Positions 11,410-24,930 of a stretch of DNA of 64,000 nucleotides are shown one piece after another; the stretch's first letter is position 1; every line of letters begins with the position of its first letter. The stretch lies in the NCBI GenBank assembly GCA_015680685.1, contig MNCI01009539.1, positions 110,448 through 174,447 of the forward strand, given 5' to 3'. Source of the stretch: Gnetum montanum (taxonomy: Eukaryota > Streptophyta > Gnetopsida > Gnetales > Gnetaceae). The notes under the pieces were generated by a model, which saw nothing but the letters and a program-made list of their open reading frames with translations, was not told the origin of the DNA and did not search any database. The position numbers and the translations under genes were made by a program.

Positions 11410-14400
11410 TTCAAACTTTACAACCTTCCCAAAAGGTTAGTCAATCTTGGAAGTCCTCTAATTTACTTGCAAATTATTGGGAATGAACCATAAAAGGCTC
11501 TTCTCAATTCAAGTTCTAGTGTTAATCTGATTTCTCATCAGATGTACACTACCTGGAACCTACCTCCTCTTAAGAAGAGCAACATCAAATTAGAATTGGT
11601 AGACCAGTTCCTCACTATTCCATTAGGACTATTAGAAGACATTACAACCACTACTTATGGGTGATCTTATCCTATCAATTTCTGAATAATCAAAGTTGAG
11701 AACTACAAAGGGGATTTCCCAATCATCATGGGAGGGCATGTCCAAGCATCATCAATGCAAAAATGGACATCAGAGATCTTTCTTTGGATATATCTAAATA
11801 AAATGCATTCATAAATATTAAGAAGAAGAGAGTTCCATGCATCACATATAATGATAGTGGATGCAATTGTGTGTAAAAACAATGGGATGTAAAGTAAACA
11901 TCCATCTTTTCATGTAAGATGTGTGCACTATAACCAAAAATTCAAAGGTGCTTGTATGTAGTAGCCAAGAAATAAGAGGGAACCCAATGGTTGATCATTG
12001 ATTCAAAAAGTAGCATACTATGCATGGAACTAACTAAGAGCCTAACATGTGCATATGTCATAGGCATGGATAAACTTGAGTAGCTTCACCACCACCTTTC
12101 TGATGATACAAATGATGATATTTACTAGGGAGAGTTGAAAATTCTTGAAAAATTCAAACAAGAGCCCCTCAAACTAAAAATGCTACTAGCTAGAATGGAA
12201 TATGTATTTGTGAAGAATGGGAAGCTAGTTATAATCAATGCAAAGCTTGCTCTGGAATACAAAACAATGCTATTAAAAGTAGTTGAAAGATGGTTAGTAG
12301 CTTTTACTTGGTTATATGTTGAACTCATAGGAATTGATCTTGAGATATGTCAGCATTGCATTTACACTAACCTAGCCATAAATCCAAAACAACATCCACA
12401 AAGGTGGTTGAACCCCAAATTGAAGTAAATCATCAAAAAGGAAATCAAGCAACTCCTCAAGGTGTGGTTCATCTATCCCATTGTAGATAGGGAGTGGGTT
12501 ACCCCACTTATGATTGTGCCAAAGAAAGGTTGCAAGGGGTGAGTCTACATCGACTTTAGGCTACTAAATATGGAAACATTGAAGGATCATTTTTCATTAC
12601 CATTTTTTGTCCAAGTGCTTGACATAATATCTGAGCATTGCTACTACAATTTTCTAGATGGCTATAGTGGCTATAACCAAATCCAAATTGCACTAGAAGA
12701 ATAAGCAAAAATAACATTCATGAGTCCTTGGGGGACTTTTACATATCATAAGATGATGTTTGGTCTATGCAATGCTCCTACGATAATCCAATGCCTAGTC
12801 CTAAGCAATTTTCAACAATAGATCGATAGTGGTGTGGAAGTCCTTATGGATAACTTCTCCACCTATAGAGCTACATTTGAGCAAGCCTTAGACTACCTTG
12901 AGCAAATGTTAGAATGGTGTATTAAAATCAATTTATGGCTCAATTGGCAGAAGAGTCATCTCATGCTCCAAGAGGACATTGTACTAGGGCATAGAATCTT
13001 GTAAGAAGAAATTGAGGTAGATGCTGAGAAAATAAGGATCATCCATGGAATAACTTACTAGCCAAAAATAGTTAAAGATGTTTGATCATTCTTTTGACTT
13101 ATTGGCTACTACCAATGATTTATAGATAATTTTTCTAAAATCACACAATCATTGATGGAGTTGATAATGAAAGATGCTCCCTTTGTCTACACCATAGAAT
13201 ATGAGAAAGCATTCCCGCAACTAAAAGAGAAGCTTCTAGAAACTCCAATTCTACAAGCATCCAACTAGTCCACATCATTTCATATTATTATGGATGCCTC
13301 AAATTATGCCCTGGGAGCAGTGTTGATGTAGTTAGATGACAAGAAACATCCATACTACATCCACTGCGCTAGCTAAAGTATTGTGGGTGCATAACTAAAC
13401 TACACCATTATAGAGAAAGAATTAATGGCAGTGGTTTTTGATTTAGAGAAGTTTAGGCACTATGTGCTTGGATAGAAGGTGTTTGTGTACATAGATCACA
13501 GTACCATCCACTTCCTAATGAAGAAGCCAATGGTGAGTCCCTATGTCATATGGTGGCTGGTAATCTTGAAAGAATTTGATGTCATGATGGTAGATTAAAA
13601 GGGCACTGAGAATGTGGTCGTTGATGAATTATCTCAATTTTGATGGGACAACAAAGAGGAAGAAAGCCCATTATCTGATACATTTCCTAATGAACTCCTC
13701 TTTACTAGGGTTCTAATTGAACAAATGCCTAATGAACCAAAATGGTATGATAACATTCTCACCTATCTTCTCACTAGGGAGATGCCATGAGGATTGAACC
13801 ACTGAAATAAATAGCAATTTCTTCACTAGGTAAAGTACTTCATCAAGATCAATGGACACCTCTACAAGGTGTGCACCAATGGCTTGGTTCATTGGTGTAT
13901 CCTTGGTGTCGATCAATTACACATTCTCCAAGATGCTCATGAAGGTCCTTGCAAAGGACACTATGCTAGAAGATGCATAGCCATTAAAATCTTGATGGCA
14001 GGGTATTATTGGACAACATTCTTTAGGGATGCTCGCCATTACATCTACTCTTGTGAATGATGCCAATAAGATGGTGAAATGACTACTCGAATGAGGAAAC
14101 CTCAACAATGGATTCAACCACTAGAACCATTTGACATCTAGGGCATTGACTTCATGGGTTCCATCACACCCATGTCAAATGGAAAGGCATACATCATAGC
14201 TGTTTTTGACTATTGTATGAAATGGGTAGAAGTAGCAACCTTCATCGACTATATATCTTCAACTACTACTTGGTTTGTACAACAAAATGTTGTAAACAGG
14301 TATGGTGTGCCACATCCATTAATTTTTGACAATGGAACTCACTTTACAGGCACTACTTTTTGAAAGCTCATGCAATGCTTGGGGGTTGAACACAAACTCA

Positions 14401-15025
14401 CAACACCTTACCATCCCCAAGCTAATGGTTAAGCTAAGGTTACCAATAGGAAAATCACAAGGATACTAACAAGAACTGTTAGCTAGTATACGAAGGATTG
14501 AAGAACAAAACCGAACAATGTTGTTTGGGCCTATCACTCAACTTGGAAACTTCCTATAGGCTATTCTCCCTATGAACTCGTGTAGAGAAAATTGAGAAAA
14601 CTTCCCATTCAATAGGAGCTTTGTACACTTGTAACAACTTGTGACATTTACCTTGACTTAATTCTAGCCCAAAAAGAATCACTAGGAAATCTCAACCTGC
14701 TAGAAAAAAATTAATTAGTAGCCTTATCATCTAACAAGTTGCACAAGGCCTATAACAAAAAGCATCATGACCTGAAAACTAGAAAAGTAAAATTTCAACT
14801 AGGAGATAAGGTTCTTTACTGGAACCCCACACATGTACCACAATGAAAAAAGTTCCAAAATTATGGAAAGGACCTTACATTATTTATGAGAATTTTCCTT
14901 CTAGGGTCATGATGATATATAAACTTGACAGCCCAAACAAAAAATAGCTAGTCAACATTCAACAAATCAAACCTTTCCATGAGCATATGCTAGCTAACAC
15001 AACATCTTCATTAGACAAATAATCA
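11410..15025 (+). pseudogene. Athila-like pro-pol relic, element 2
   Basis: The copy starts inside the protease domain (LLNSSSSVNLIS, again Asn for Asp at 11506-11508), so gag is missing. RT spans about 12430-13260: VPKKG, DGYSGYNQIQIAL, MMFGLCNAPT. The catalytic box reads MDNF, so its second Asp is lost. RNase H (MDASNYALGAVL to about 13640) follows. The integrase (about 13800-14960) has a zinc-finger region, a core with GIDFMG (Asp 14148) and FDNGTHF (Asp 14328). Lys (AAG 14436-14438) stands exactly where the third acid of DD35E should be. Many TAG and TAA codons interrupt it. The related LTR at 17073 belongs to it. Confidence 0.85.
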
Positions 15026-17072
15026 TGCTACATATTTTGGATCTCCTCCTTCCAACTTAGTTGTGGGAGAGATAGCCATCCATGCTAATCATACAAGTGG
15101 CTCCTCAATTTTTCAAACTTTTTTTTTTACACATTTTTTATTTTAAAACTTTTTCTTTCACACATTTTTTATTTTACATCTTTTTATTTTCATGTTATTA
15201 ATATTTTCTAATTTTTATTTTGCATCTTCATTAGTACTTTTGCTATTTATTGAATATTTTACACCTTCTTTTATATTTTCTTCTTTTTTATTTGGTGTGA
15301 TTTTCTAACTTTTTGTTAATAAGTGCTATGTACATTCACAATGCATTGCTTGATGGTGGTATGTACTTTTTTGTTATTTGATTATTGGTGTCTAATTTTT
15401 GGCTTTGAATTTTGTTACAGATAATTAGGACATGGTTTCTTTTTCATGAAATAGGCAGTGAGTTCACAACATCCACCCATCCACAAACTCTATGGTTTTC
15501 CTTGTTTTGGAAATGTGTAGTCCCTTTTTCATTCATAAAACTTTAATAAATTTATGACTTTGGTAGTTTTTGGAATTGGGAAGGATTTAAGGTTTGAACA
15601 AGATGTGGCCTCAAGGGGATTCAGTATTGTTTGTGCTTTTTTATTTTCCTAAGTGCATGTATGTTTTCATGGACTTCCTATCATTCCATGTCATCCAATA
15701 ACAATAAGTTGAATACATTCTTTCATGGTGTGGTTCTAATCAGCAAAAGAAAAAAATGATAAGGATTCAAAGCACACCCCTTGGACAAAATAAATGTATG
15801 TGCCTCTGCATGGTGTGGTTTCCATTTCAAATAAAAGACAATGGGAATTCAAAGCACATCCCTTAGATAGAATAAATAGGCTACAAGCACTGGTTATGGA
15901 ACTAGTCCCCTCTAACTAAGGTCCTTCATCACTTCCTATTTATTTTCCAATATGGAATGGTGGTTGTTTTGTGGGAGCACTCTTATGTCTTAGGGGATGG
16001 ATTAGTTTTAAAATGTTGATGCGAAGTCACTAAACATGGTTAGTTTTGGTTTGGACCAAGGATAGATTCTATCAAGTCATTTAACCATAGAATCCATAAG
16101 GGACTTCATGTGACCATAATTAGAAGATCCATTTTAGTCTCTCTCTCATCTATCTATGCCTTCCATGTCTCATATCACTACTAGTTTCATGTTTTGTTTT
16201 GATGTCCTAGTTTGATGTGTTGGAATTTTTAGTTAGTTTTTTCTAGGTTTTTATACTTAACCTTTTGTAATCATTAATCATCCATAGAGTCCATGGAATC
16301 TTTGGCTTGAAGTTATGCAAGGGCATAAAAGGCTTGTGCCTGCTTTGTGGAGGATCATATCTTTTGGTTGGGTTAGTTAAGTTATTTATCTGTAGACACT
16401 CTTACAATCAAATTATTTTTGTTTACCCCATCAATGACATCCAATTAGGCACATCTTTGCAACATTTTTCAGTGAACCTTCCTTTTTATTCTTGTGAATT
16501 TTTATACCCTCTTCAAATATTTCCCTATGATGAGCATGTTCCAAATTTAATGGATGACTTATCTAATTTACCTTATTTGTTAGCCTTCTCACTAACACTA
16601 TTAAAGGATCTCATCTACCACAGTCACAACCTAGTTGAGTGTAACCATCAATGAGACAAGACATTTAACTACTATATTCTACACATTACATACTAATTCA
16701 TGATTTTGTTATGATTGAAATGGGAAGTAGGACTAGAACCAAGACTATCTTCACCAAGGATGTAGCGGTATCACATAATGAGGATTGTTCATGATAGTTG
16801 GATCTCTTCTCTCTCTCTCTCTCTCATTCTTCTACTTCCAAGAGGTGTTGGATGTCAATGTTATCTAGGGTATTCACATCTCTTATCATGAATATTCCAT
16901 TTTGTAAAAATTAAAATTCCATACACTTGGGCACTCAGAGTTTGTCTATTTCATCTAAGTTAATTTGTAATGTTAGTTAATAATCCCATACCTACCCAAT
17001 ATATTATGTTGTAAAGAACTTGTTCCTCCTCTTCTTCACTCAAGGATGAGTTTTCATTCAATTTTGAAGGTA
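15026..17072 (+). other. 3' region of Athila-like element 2
   Basis: About 2 kb of T-rich, mostly non-coding DNA lies between integrase and 3' LTR. It aligns by eye with 23456-24900 of element 3 (for example GTGGGAGAGATAGCCATCC against GTGGGGGATATGGCCATC). A 115-codon hydrophobic frame at 16307-16654 has a partly matching counterpart at 24652-24849. Athila elements often carry an env-like ORF here, but I see no clear fusion or transmembrane architecture. A (CT)n tract lies at 16808-16825. Confidence 0.6.
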
Positions 17073-17915
17073 TGATGAATGTGCTTTTGGCATTGGCTAT
17101 GACATCATGTATGCGATGTCAGGGTCTAGCAGCAACATTGCATATGTGATGTCAGGGTCTATAACCCAATGCTACAAATACTTCACATGGGCTTTAGTTT
17201 TCAGAGTCAGCTTTTAGTCATTTTTAGTTAGAGTGGAAAAGCTCTTGGTATGTCTTTTCCTCAAAATTAGAATATTTTCTAAGTGTACATAGAAGGAGTC
17301 TAAGTGTCTATAGTTTTTTGTTTCAGCACTAATGTACCTAAGTGAAGCAGTGTGACAAGAATAAAACAAACTCTTTTGACAACCCTTGCAACACTGAGAA
17401 TATATTAAGATTTTATTTAATGCATTTTACTTTCTTGCTATTTACTTTAATGCATTTGAATTAAGTGATTTATTTCCAAGTAGTTAATGAACATGAGCAT
17501 GACCACTTCAAGCATTCATATAGTACTTGGTAACCTAGTAATGTTGAATGTTTGGTAGCCCATTAGTGCTATATGTGTTCAAGATGTGTCTAGGAAAATG
17601 GGGTAGTTGCTTGTGTTAGGCTAGCTAGGCAATAGATTAATTAGATCTTCCATTACTTTATCTTTCATTCTTGTTGTAGGGAATTACATCTATAAAACAA
17701 AAAATGATAAAAATAATATACCTCAATTACACTTCAACCATACCCTTGAACTTCATAAGTGTAGTTGGGAAGACAACGAATGTTCTCAATGTCCATTGCA
17801 CTTCCTAGAAGAGCTAGTGCATTAGTTAACTATAGGTCCATGAAATTCAATTGGATCATGTGTAATGCCTTAGTGATTCATATGGTTTGGTGTAGAGGTG
17901 CCTCGTCGCTCATCA
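17073..17915 (+). repeat. 3' LTR of Athila-like element 2
   Basis: 843 bp, beginning TGATGAATG and ending GCTCATCA. Near its start two 19-bp words, TATG(C/T)GATGTCAGGGTCTA, lie 33 bp apart (17110 and 17143). The TATA box appears decayed (TACAAATAC at about 17175). What follows is not a primer site but the middle of another element's gag, so DNA between them has been deleted. Confidence 0.8.
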
Positions 17916-20900
17916 ATGGGGGATCCAAATGTGGGAGTCATGGTAGGGATAGGGGTAGGCATCATGATGATGATCATGGCTAAGAAAATTGAGGAGGGGG
18001 TGGCAGGAACTGCGATGTTAGTCCTTCTTTCTCTTTACCTTCATCATCCTCTTCTTTCTTCTTTATCTCTAACCAAATCTATAGAGCACATGACCATGAT
18101 TGAGGTGATTGATGGGATAGAGATGATTATAGGGCTTACTAGACGAGTTGAGAGTAGGGGTGTTGGCAATTAAGAGAGGCCTACCACAATGAAAGGGTGG
18201 ATAGTGGAGGGCATCATAGTCATCATTGCCATCACAGAGGCCATGTCTATGATAATCCTTTTCTTACTACTCAAAATATGTTGAATATCGAAGAGGTAGT
18301 GAGAATTTTGATAAGGCATGTGAAAGATAGTCGAATAAAGTAGTTGGATATGAAAAATATTTTCAAGTTTGAAGGGGGATACAAATCAAATCTATAGAAC
18401 CATATATAAGCCTTTCATGATGCCTATGGCTTATAGAACATGGAAAATAAATGGTAGAAACTACAATTATTCACATGGAAACTCATAAAAGAAGCTAGAA
18501 GTTGGTACTAGTCTTTGGAGCCAAAATTAATCTGTCAATGGAGTACAATGCTTGAGATCTTTAATGATGAATATCATATGTGCTCTTGAGTGTCCAACCT
18601 AAGAAAGTAGAACCAAGGTTGGAGACAAGAAACACATAAACCTTTGGATGTAGAGATGGGAAGGTACTATTTTTTGTTGCATTGATGTCCTAGCCATGGT
18701 TATTCTCAAAGAGAGCAACTTTTCCATATCATATATGGGATCTACTCAGAAACAAGGAAAATGTTTAGGGTCTATGTCTAAGAGAGACTATTAAAACTTA
18801 GAGCCCATTAGATCCAAAGGCTAATTGAGCAACTTGCCAAAGAAGAAGGAGAGCTAAGAAAGAGAGAAAGTGTAGAGGTATATAACTAGGACCCTTACAT
18901 CAGAAAAAAAGAAGTCCAATTTTGTTAATATGAGGAGGAGGAACCACTTCATGAGGTGGTGTAGTGAAAGACCTTACCTATTTAGAAACTTTTCTCTGAA
19001 ATTTTAACCAAGGTAGACAAAATGTAGAACTCTTTAGATGAAAATTTTCAAACTACTTTGGAAATAGCAAAGGATTCCAAAGATTAAAGTAGTGATCATG
19101 ATTATAGGAGAAGGAATGAAGTTGAATGTGCCCACCAAGGGGTAAGGGAAAGGCTCTTATAGTAGAGGAGGTTATGAAGTTCAAATTAGATGATGATGGT
19201 GGGTCTGATATTTGCCAATACAAACATCCTAAGGGATGTTGCCTGGTTTTGTCACACATGTAGGAGTCTAGGATGTATACTCTAAATCTTAGATTAATAA
19301 AAAAGCAAGCACCTAGAAGGTTGTCTTATTCTAAAGATAATCCAAGGTAGTTCCACCAACAATAAGCTTATTATCTAAGTGGCTCTTCAACATAACCTTT
19401 TGAATAGCACCATCAGTGGTAGCATCCATAGTCATGGGGGATGCCACCATCAAGGTAATAGTACCCTGACAAACTACCTAATCCATATGGATACTATGTT
19501 CACTAGCCCATTTCTCCGTGTGACTCTTCTAATCATGCCTCATTCATACATCACTACTAGCATCTTGAGCACTTCAAAGCTTAATCTCCATCTTCAAGAG
19601 AGGAATTCCCATATCCTTTTCACCCTTCTCATTCTTCTGTGCATGTCCCTTCACCTTCAATCAAATTACCACCTGCTTCATCAATGTAGGATGAGATCTT
19701 AGCCTAGTCATAGCAACAAAATGCTACCAGGGTTGTTAAGTTACATTTGGCTCCTTAATCAAGTGGTTTGGAAACTAGATCCCAAAAATACCATTCTTCC
19801 AAATCAATAGTCCTAGAAAGCCCTCATAGAATCATATGGCTAATTACCTTAGTTCTTCCCCATCCTCTACATCCAGTCCATTTTAGTCCCCTTCAAACCA
19901 AACACCTTCCAAGGTGCATACCATCATGCCAACCCATGTGATAACTAATTAGATAAAGGTTGGTCATCTTCCTAGGAAACGATATGATCCTATGAGTTCC
20001 TTAATATATTTGCACATCACTAGGAGTGAGCCATAGAAGGCTCTTCGTGATTTAGGTTCTAGTGTTAATTTCATTTCTCATGAGATGTACAAAGCCTAGA
20101 ACCTACCTCCACTCAAGAAAAGTAACATTTTTATTGAGTTTGCAGATCAATCTATTATAATTCCTTTGGGACTAGTGGAGGGGATTATGATCATCTTCTA
20201 TGGTTGATCCTATCCTACTGATTTCATAATGATCCAAGTTGATAATTATAAAGGGGACTTCTAAATTATCATGGGAAGGACTTGGCTAAGCACCATTGAT
20301 GCATGGATGGGCATCAAAGACCTTTCCTTAGAAATTTTTAAGGAAAATAAATTTGGAAAGATTGAGTAGAAGAGATTTTCATGCATTATGTATAGTGATA
20401 CAGGGTGTAACTGTGTGCAGAAACTATGGACCATAAAAAGTACATCAATCACAACATGCAAATAGTGTGTAGATGTATCGTAAATTCAAAGGTGCATGTA
20501 CATAGTAGCCACATAATAGGAGGATACCTAGTGGCTGATAGCTAATCCTAAAAGTATCACACTTTGCATGGAACCAATTGAAAGCTTAATAAGTGCCTAT
20601 GTTGAAAGCATGGATGAACTGGAGCGAGTTCATTGCCAACTCTTCAATGATGAACTTCATGATACCAATTGGGGAGAGTTAGAAATCCTTGAAAATTTCA
20701 TGCAGAAGCCCTTAGAGTTTAAAACTCTACCTACTAGCATAGAATATGCTTTTCTAAAAAAGGGAAAGCTAATGATAATCAATGCTAACCTTGCTCTTGA
20801 ATAGAAAGAGAAGCTATTAAAGGTGGTTAACAAATGGCTAATAGCCTTTTCTTGGTCATATCCCGAACTCACAAGGATTGATCCTAAGATATTCCAACAT

Positions 20901-23455
20901 CACATATATACTACTATTTCCATGAAGCCAAAGAGATAATCATAATAGTGATTGAATCCCAAGTTGAAGCAGATCATAAAGGAGGAGATTGAACAATTTA
21001 TCAAGGTGGGGTTCATCTTTCCCATTTTAGATAGTGAGTTGGCTAGCCTACTTATTATTCTGCTAAATAAAGGTGATAAGTGGGGGGTTTGTATTAACTT
21101 CTAGCTATTGAACATGGAAACCTACAAAGATCATTTCTCATTTCCATTTTTGGACAAGGTGTTAGATACTATCTCTATGCATTATTTCTATAGCTTTATT
21201 GATTGTTATAGTTGTTATAACCAAAATTAGATTGCACTAGAGGACCAAGCCAAAAATACATTCACAAGTTCCTCAGGGACTTCTCCATATAGAAAGATGC
21301 CTTTTGGTCTGTACAATGCCATTGCAACCTTTCAACACCTTTTCCTAAGCATCTTTCAAGAGCAAATTGGTAGTGGGATGGATGTCTTCATGGATGACTT
21401 CTCCAACTATGGTGCTACATTTGAGCAATCCTTGGACTGCCTTGAGCAAGTGATTAAAAGGTGTGTGGAGGCTAACCTTTAACTTAATTGACCAAAGAGC
21501 TATTAGATGGTCCAGGAGGACATTATGTTAGGGCATAAAATCTGACAAATAGGGATTAATGTGGACACTAAAAAGATTAGGATCATCTAAGCAATTATGC
21601 ATTAGCTAAAAATTGTCAAAGATGTTTGATCATTCCTTAGCCACATTGGCTACTACTAGTATTCATAGAGAATTTCTCTAAGATTGCTAAACTATTGGTA
21701 AGGCTAGCAAAGAAAGATGTTCAATTAGTATCAACCAAGAAATGTGAAAAGACATTCTAGAAACTCAAGCTGAAGCTTGTAGAAACTTTGATTCTATGAG
21801 CATCTAACTAGTTCCAACTATCTCACATCATAATAGATGCAACCTCCACTACACTAGTTGAAGCATTGTAGATGCATAGCTGAACTACACCATAATGGAG
21901 AAAGAATTGATGATGGTAGTGTATGCTTTGGAAAAATTTAGGCACTATGTGCTTAGGTACAAGGTTCTTGTACACACAGATCATAGTGTAATTCCCTTCT
22001 TGATGAACAAACTAATGGTAAGCCCTCATGTCATATGGTGGCTTGTAATCTTAAAAGAATTCAATCTAATGATGGTAGATTCAAAAGAAACTGAGAATGT
22101 GATCAGTAACTATTTGTCTTGGTTGTGATGGTATAAAAAAAAGGAGGAGAGCCGACTTTTTGATTAATTTCCTAACCTACATGGTACAATGACATCCTCA
22201 CTTATCTTCTCACTCAGGATATGCCACAAGAGTTAGATTGTAGGAAGAAACAACAATTTCTTCATCAGGCCAAACTTTTCATCGAGATCAATGGACACCT
22301 TTACAAGGTGTGCATTGATGGCTTGGTTTGTTGGTGTGTTCCTAATGCTAACCAAATGATCATTTTCCAAGATGCTCATGACGGTCCTTGTAGGGGACAC
22401 TATGCTGGGAGACACATGACTATTAAGATCTTACTTGCTAACACTCTTCAGGGATGTCAACCAATTTTTTTTCTATTGTAAATGTTGTCAATGCAATGGT
22501 GGGATGATCACTTGAATGGATGGACCTCAGCAGTGGATCCAACCATTTTAATCCTTTAACTTCTAGGGCATTGACTTCATGGATCCCATCACATCCCATG
22601 TCAAATGGAAAGGTGTACATTATAGTTGCTCTTGACTATTGTAAAATATGAGTAGAAGAAGTAGCTATCACTAACTGTACATCCTCTATTGCTGCTCATT
22701 TTGTATAACAGAATGTTGTAAATAGATTTGGGATGCCATGTGCAGTGATTTCTAGTAATGGTACTTACTTTACATGCATCACATTTTGGAAGCTTATGCA
22801 ATGCTTGGTGTTCGAGCATAAATTAATAATACCCTACCATCTCCAAGTCAATGGTCAAGCAAAGGTTACCAATAGGGAGATCAATAAGATTTGAACTAAA
22901 ACATTTAGTAAATATAGAATAGACTAGAGCATAAATCTCAATGATGTTTTTGGGCCTACCAATCCACATGGAAACTTCCTATAGGATACTTTTCATATGA
23001 GATGATGTATAAAAAACTTTTAACTCTTCCTATTTAGTTTGAGTTTTGTATACTTTCAACAACTTGTGACCTTGACCTTGACATTAGCCTAACATAGAAA
23101 GAAAGACTGATCAACCTTAATGTTGTAGATGAGAATAGATTGGTGGCCTTATCTTTGAATGAAGTGCATAAGGCATTAAAAAAATGCTATGACCTTAAAA
23201 TTTGAAAAGTCAAAATCTAACCTAAAGACAAGGTCCTTTACTAGAACCCCACACATGCATCTCAAAAGAATAAGTTCCAAACATTGTGAAGAGGGCGTTA
23301 CATCATTTATGAAACCTTTTATTTTGGGACCATGTTGATCTACAAACTTGAGAGCCCAAATGAAAAATTAACCAACATGCAACAACTCAAACCTTTCCAT
23401 GAGCCTAAAAGAGTCAATGTAGGTAACACCTCATTGGATAGATACCCATGATAAA
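17916..23455 (+). pseudogene. Athila-like gag-pro-pol relic, element 3
   Basis: The relic starts in mid-gag directly after an LTR; the leader and 5' gag are missing. In order there is gag with a knuckle (CQYKHPKGCCLVLSHM near 19213), a linker, a retropepsin near 20040-20330 with its Asp retained, and RT at about 20940-21800. RT includes MPFGLYNAIATFQH and an intact MDDF box at about 21390-21401. RNase H follows (MEKELMMVVYALEKFRHYVL at 21895, to 22130), then integrase (about 22220-23440). In the integrase core the second Asp reads Ser (VISSNGTYF, about 22745) and the third acid reads Lys (AAG 22862-22864). Stops and frame changes are frequent. It parallels element 2 almost domain for domain. 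Confidence 0.85.
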
Positions 23456-24930
23456 TTTTTTAAATCTCCTTCTTTCAACTTAGTTGTGGGGGATATGGCC
23501 ATCTATGCAAATCATTTAAGTGGCTAATCAATTTTTTATACTTTCTTTGTTTTTCCACTTTTCTCATTTTACATCATTTTTTGTTTTACACCATTGTTAG
23601 TACATTTTTTATTTCTTTAATATTTTACAATTTCTTTATATTTTACGTTATTATGATTTGATTTTTCTTATGTTTTTCAATAAATTGCTTTGTTGCCAAT
23701 AGGACACAGTGATGCTATAACTATTTGCTAATGGTGATTTCTACTTAATGTTTTTGTTTGTTAATGTTTGGTTTCTATCTTAGAATTTTGATATTGATAA
23801 GTAAGACAAAGTTTCTTTTTCATGGAATAGGTAGTCAGTCCATGTCATCCATCCATTCATAACAATCTCTGATGTTCCTAGTTTTGGAAATATGAGGTTC
23901 CTTTCCTTGATGAAACTTTAACAAACTTGTGACCTTGGTAGTTTCCAAACTTGAAAAAGATCAAATAGATTGATAAGGGTGTGCCTTCAAGGGGATTCAA
24001 TGCTCTCTGTACTTTTCCAGACTCTTGAATGCATGAGTGTTTTTATGGATTTCTTACCATTCCATTTTTGACTAATAACAATAAGCTAAGTCTTTGCATG
24101 GTTCGTTTCCCATCAAAAAATTCATAAAAACATAAAATTCAAAAAAAATGATGAGAATTCAAAGCACACTTATTAGATGATAATAATGAGCTACAAGAGC
24201 TAGTTATGGAACTAGAAAGACATGTTACCCATCTTGAAGGTCTCCTCTAAGGCCCTTCCTCACTTTCTACTTCTCTTTTCTTCTTAAATAAGAAACAATG
24301 ATTTATATGTGGGTGCATTCTTGTGTCTCAAGGAGGTGGTCTAGTCCTAGAGTATCAATGTAAAGTCACTGAAAGTGGTTGGTTTTGATTTGGACTAAGG
24401 ATGGACTCTATCAGGTCATTTAACTATCAAATCCATAAGGGACTTCATGTGATAGTGATTTGGATCTCCATTCCACTCTTTTCTCTCATCCACCAATGCT
24501 TTTGATTATTCACCTTGCTATTAGTTCTCATGTCTAATTTAATGTGTTAAAATTCTTAGGTAGATTCTTCTGGATTAGGTCCTTAAATTTTTATAACCAT
24601 TAATCAACTGTGTAGTATGTAAGGGCACAAAGGACATGAGCCTACTATGGGATGGACCCACTTCCATATCTTTTGCTTGGGCTAGTTAATTTCCTTAGGC
24701 ATTTTCATAATCAAATTTTTCATGCACCCCATAAGTTGCATCCACCTATGCACTACTTAGTAGCATTTCTCGATCAAAATTTTATTCTCATCATGATTCT
24801 TCAATTTTTTGAATTAATAAGTCATCTTCTAGTATTTCATCATGTTTAAAGCTTTTCTAGATCTTTGTAGATCCAAAATTCATGCTTAAACTTGTATTTT
24901 TGAAAATATTCATTGTGAAATTTTTTTTAC
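23456..24930 (+). other. 3' region of Athila-like element 3, LTR lost
   Basis: Homologous by eye to 15026-16700 of element 2, including the hydrophobic frame at 24652-24849. The homology ends around 24900 in a T-run and no 3' LTR of this class follows, so the element is truncated where the next one begins. Confidence 0.55.
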
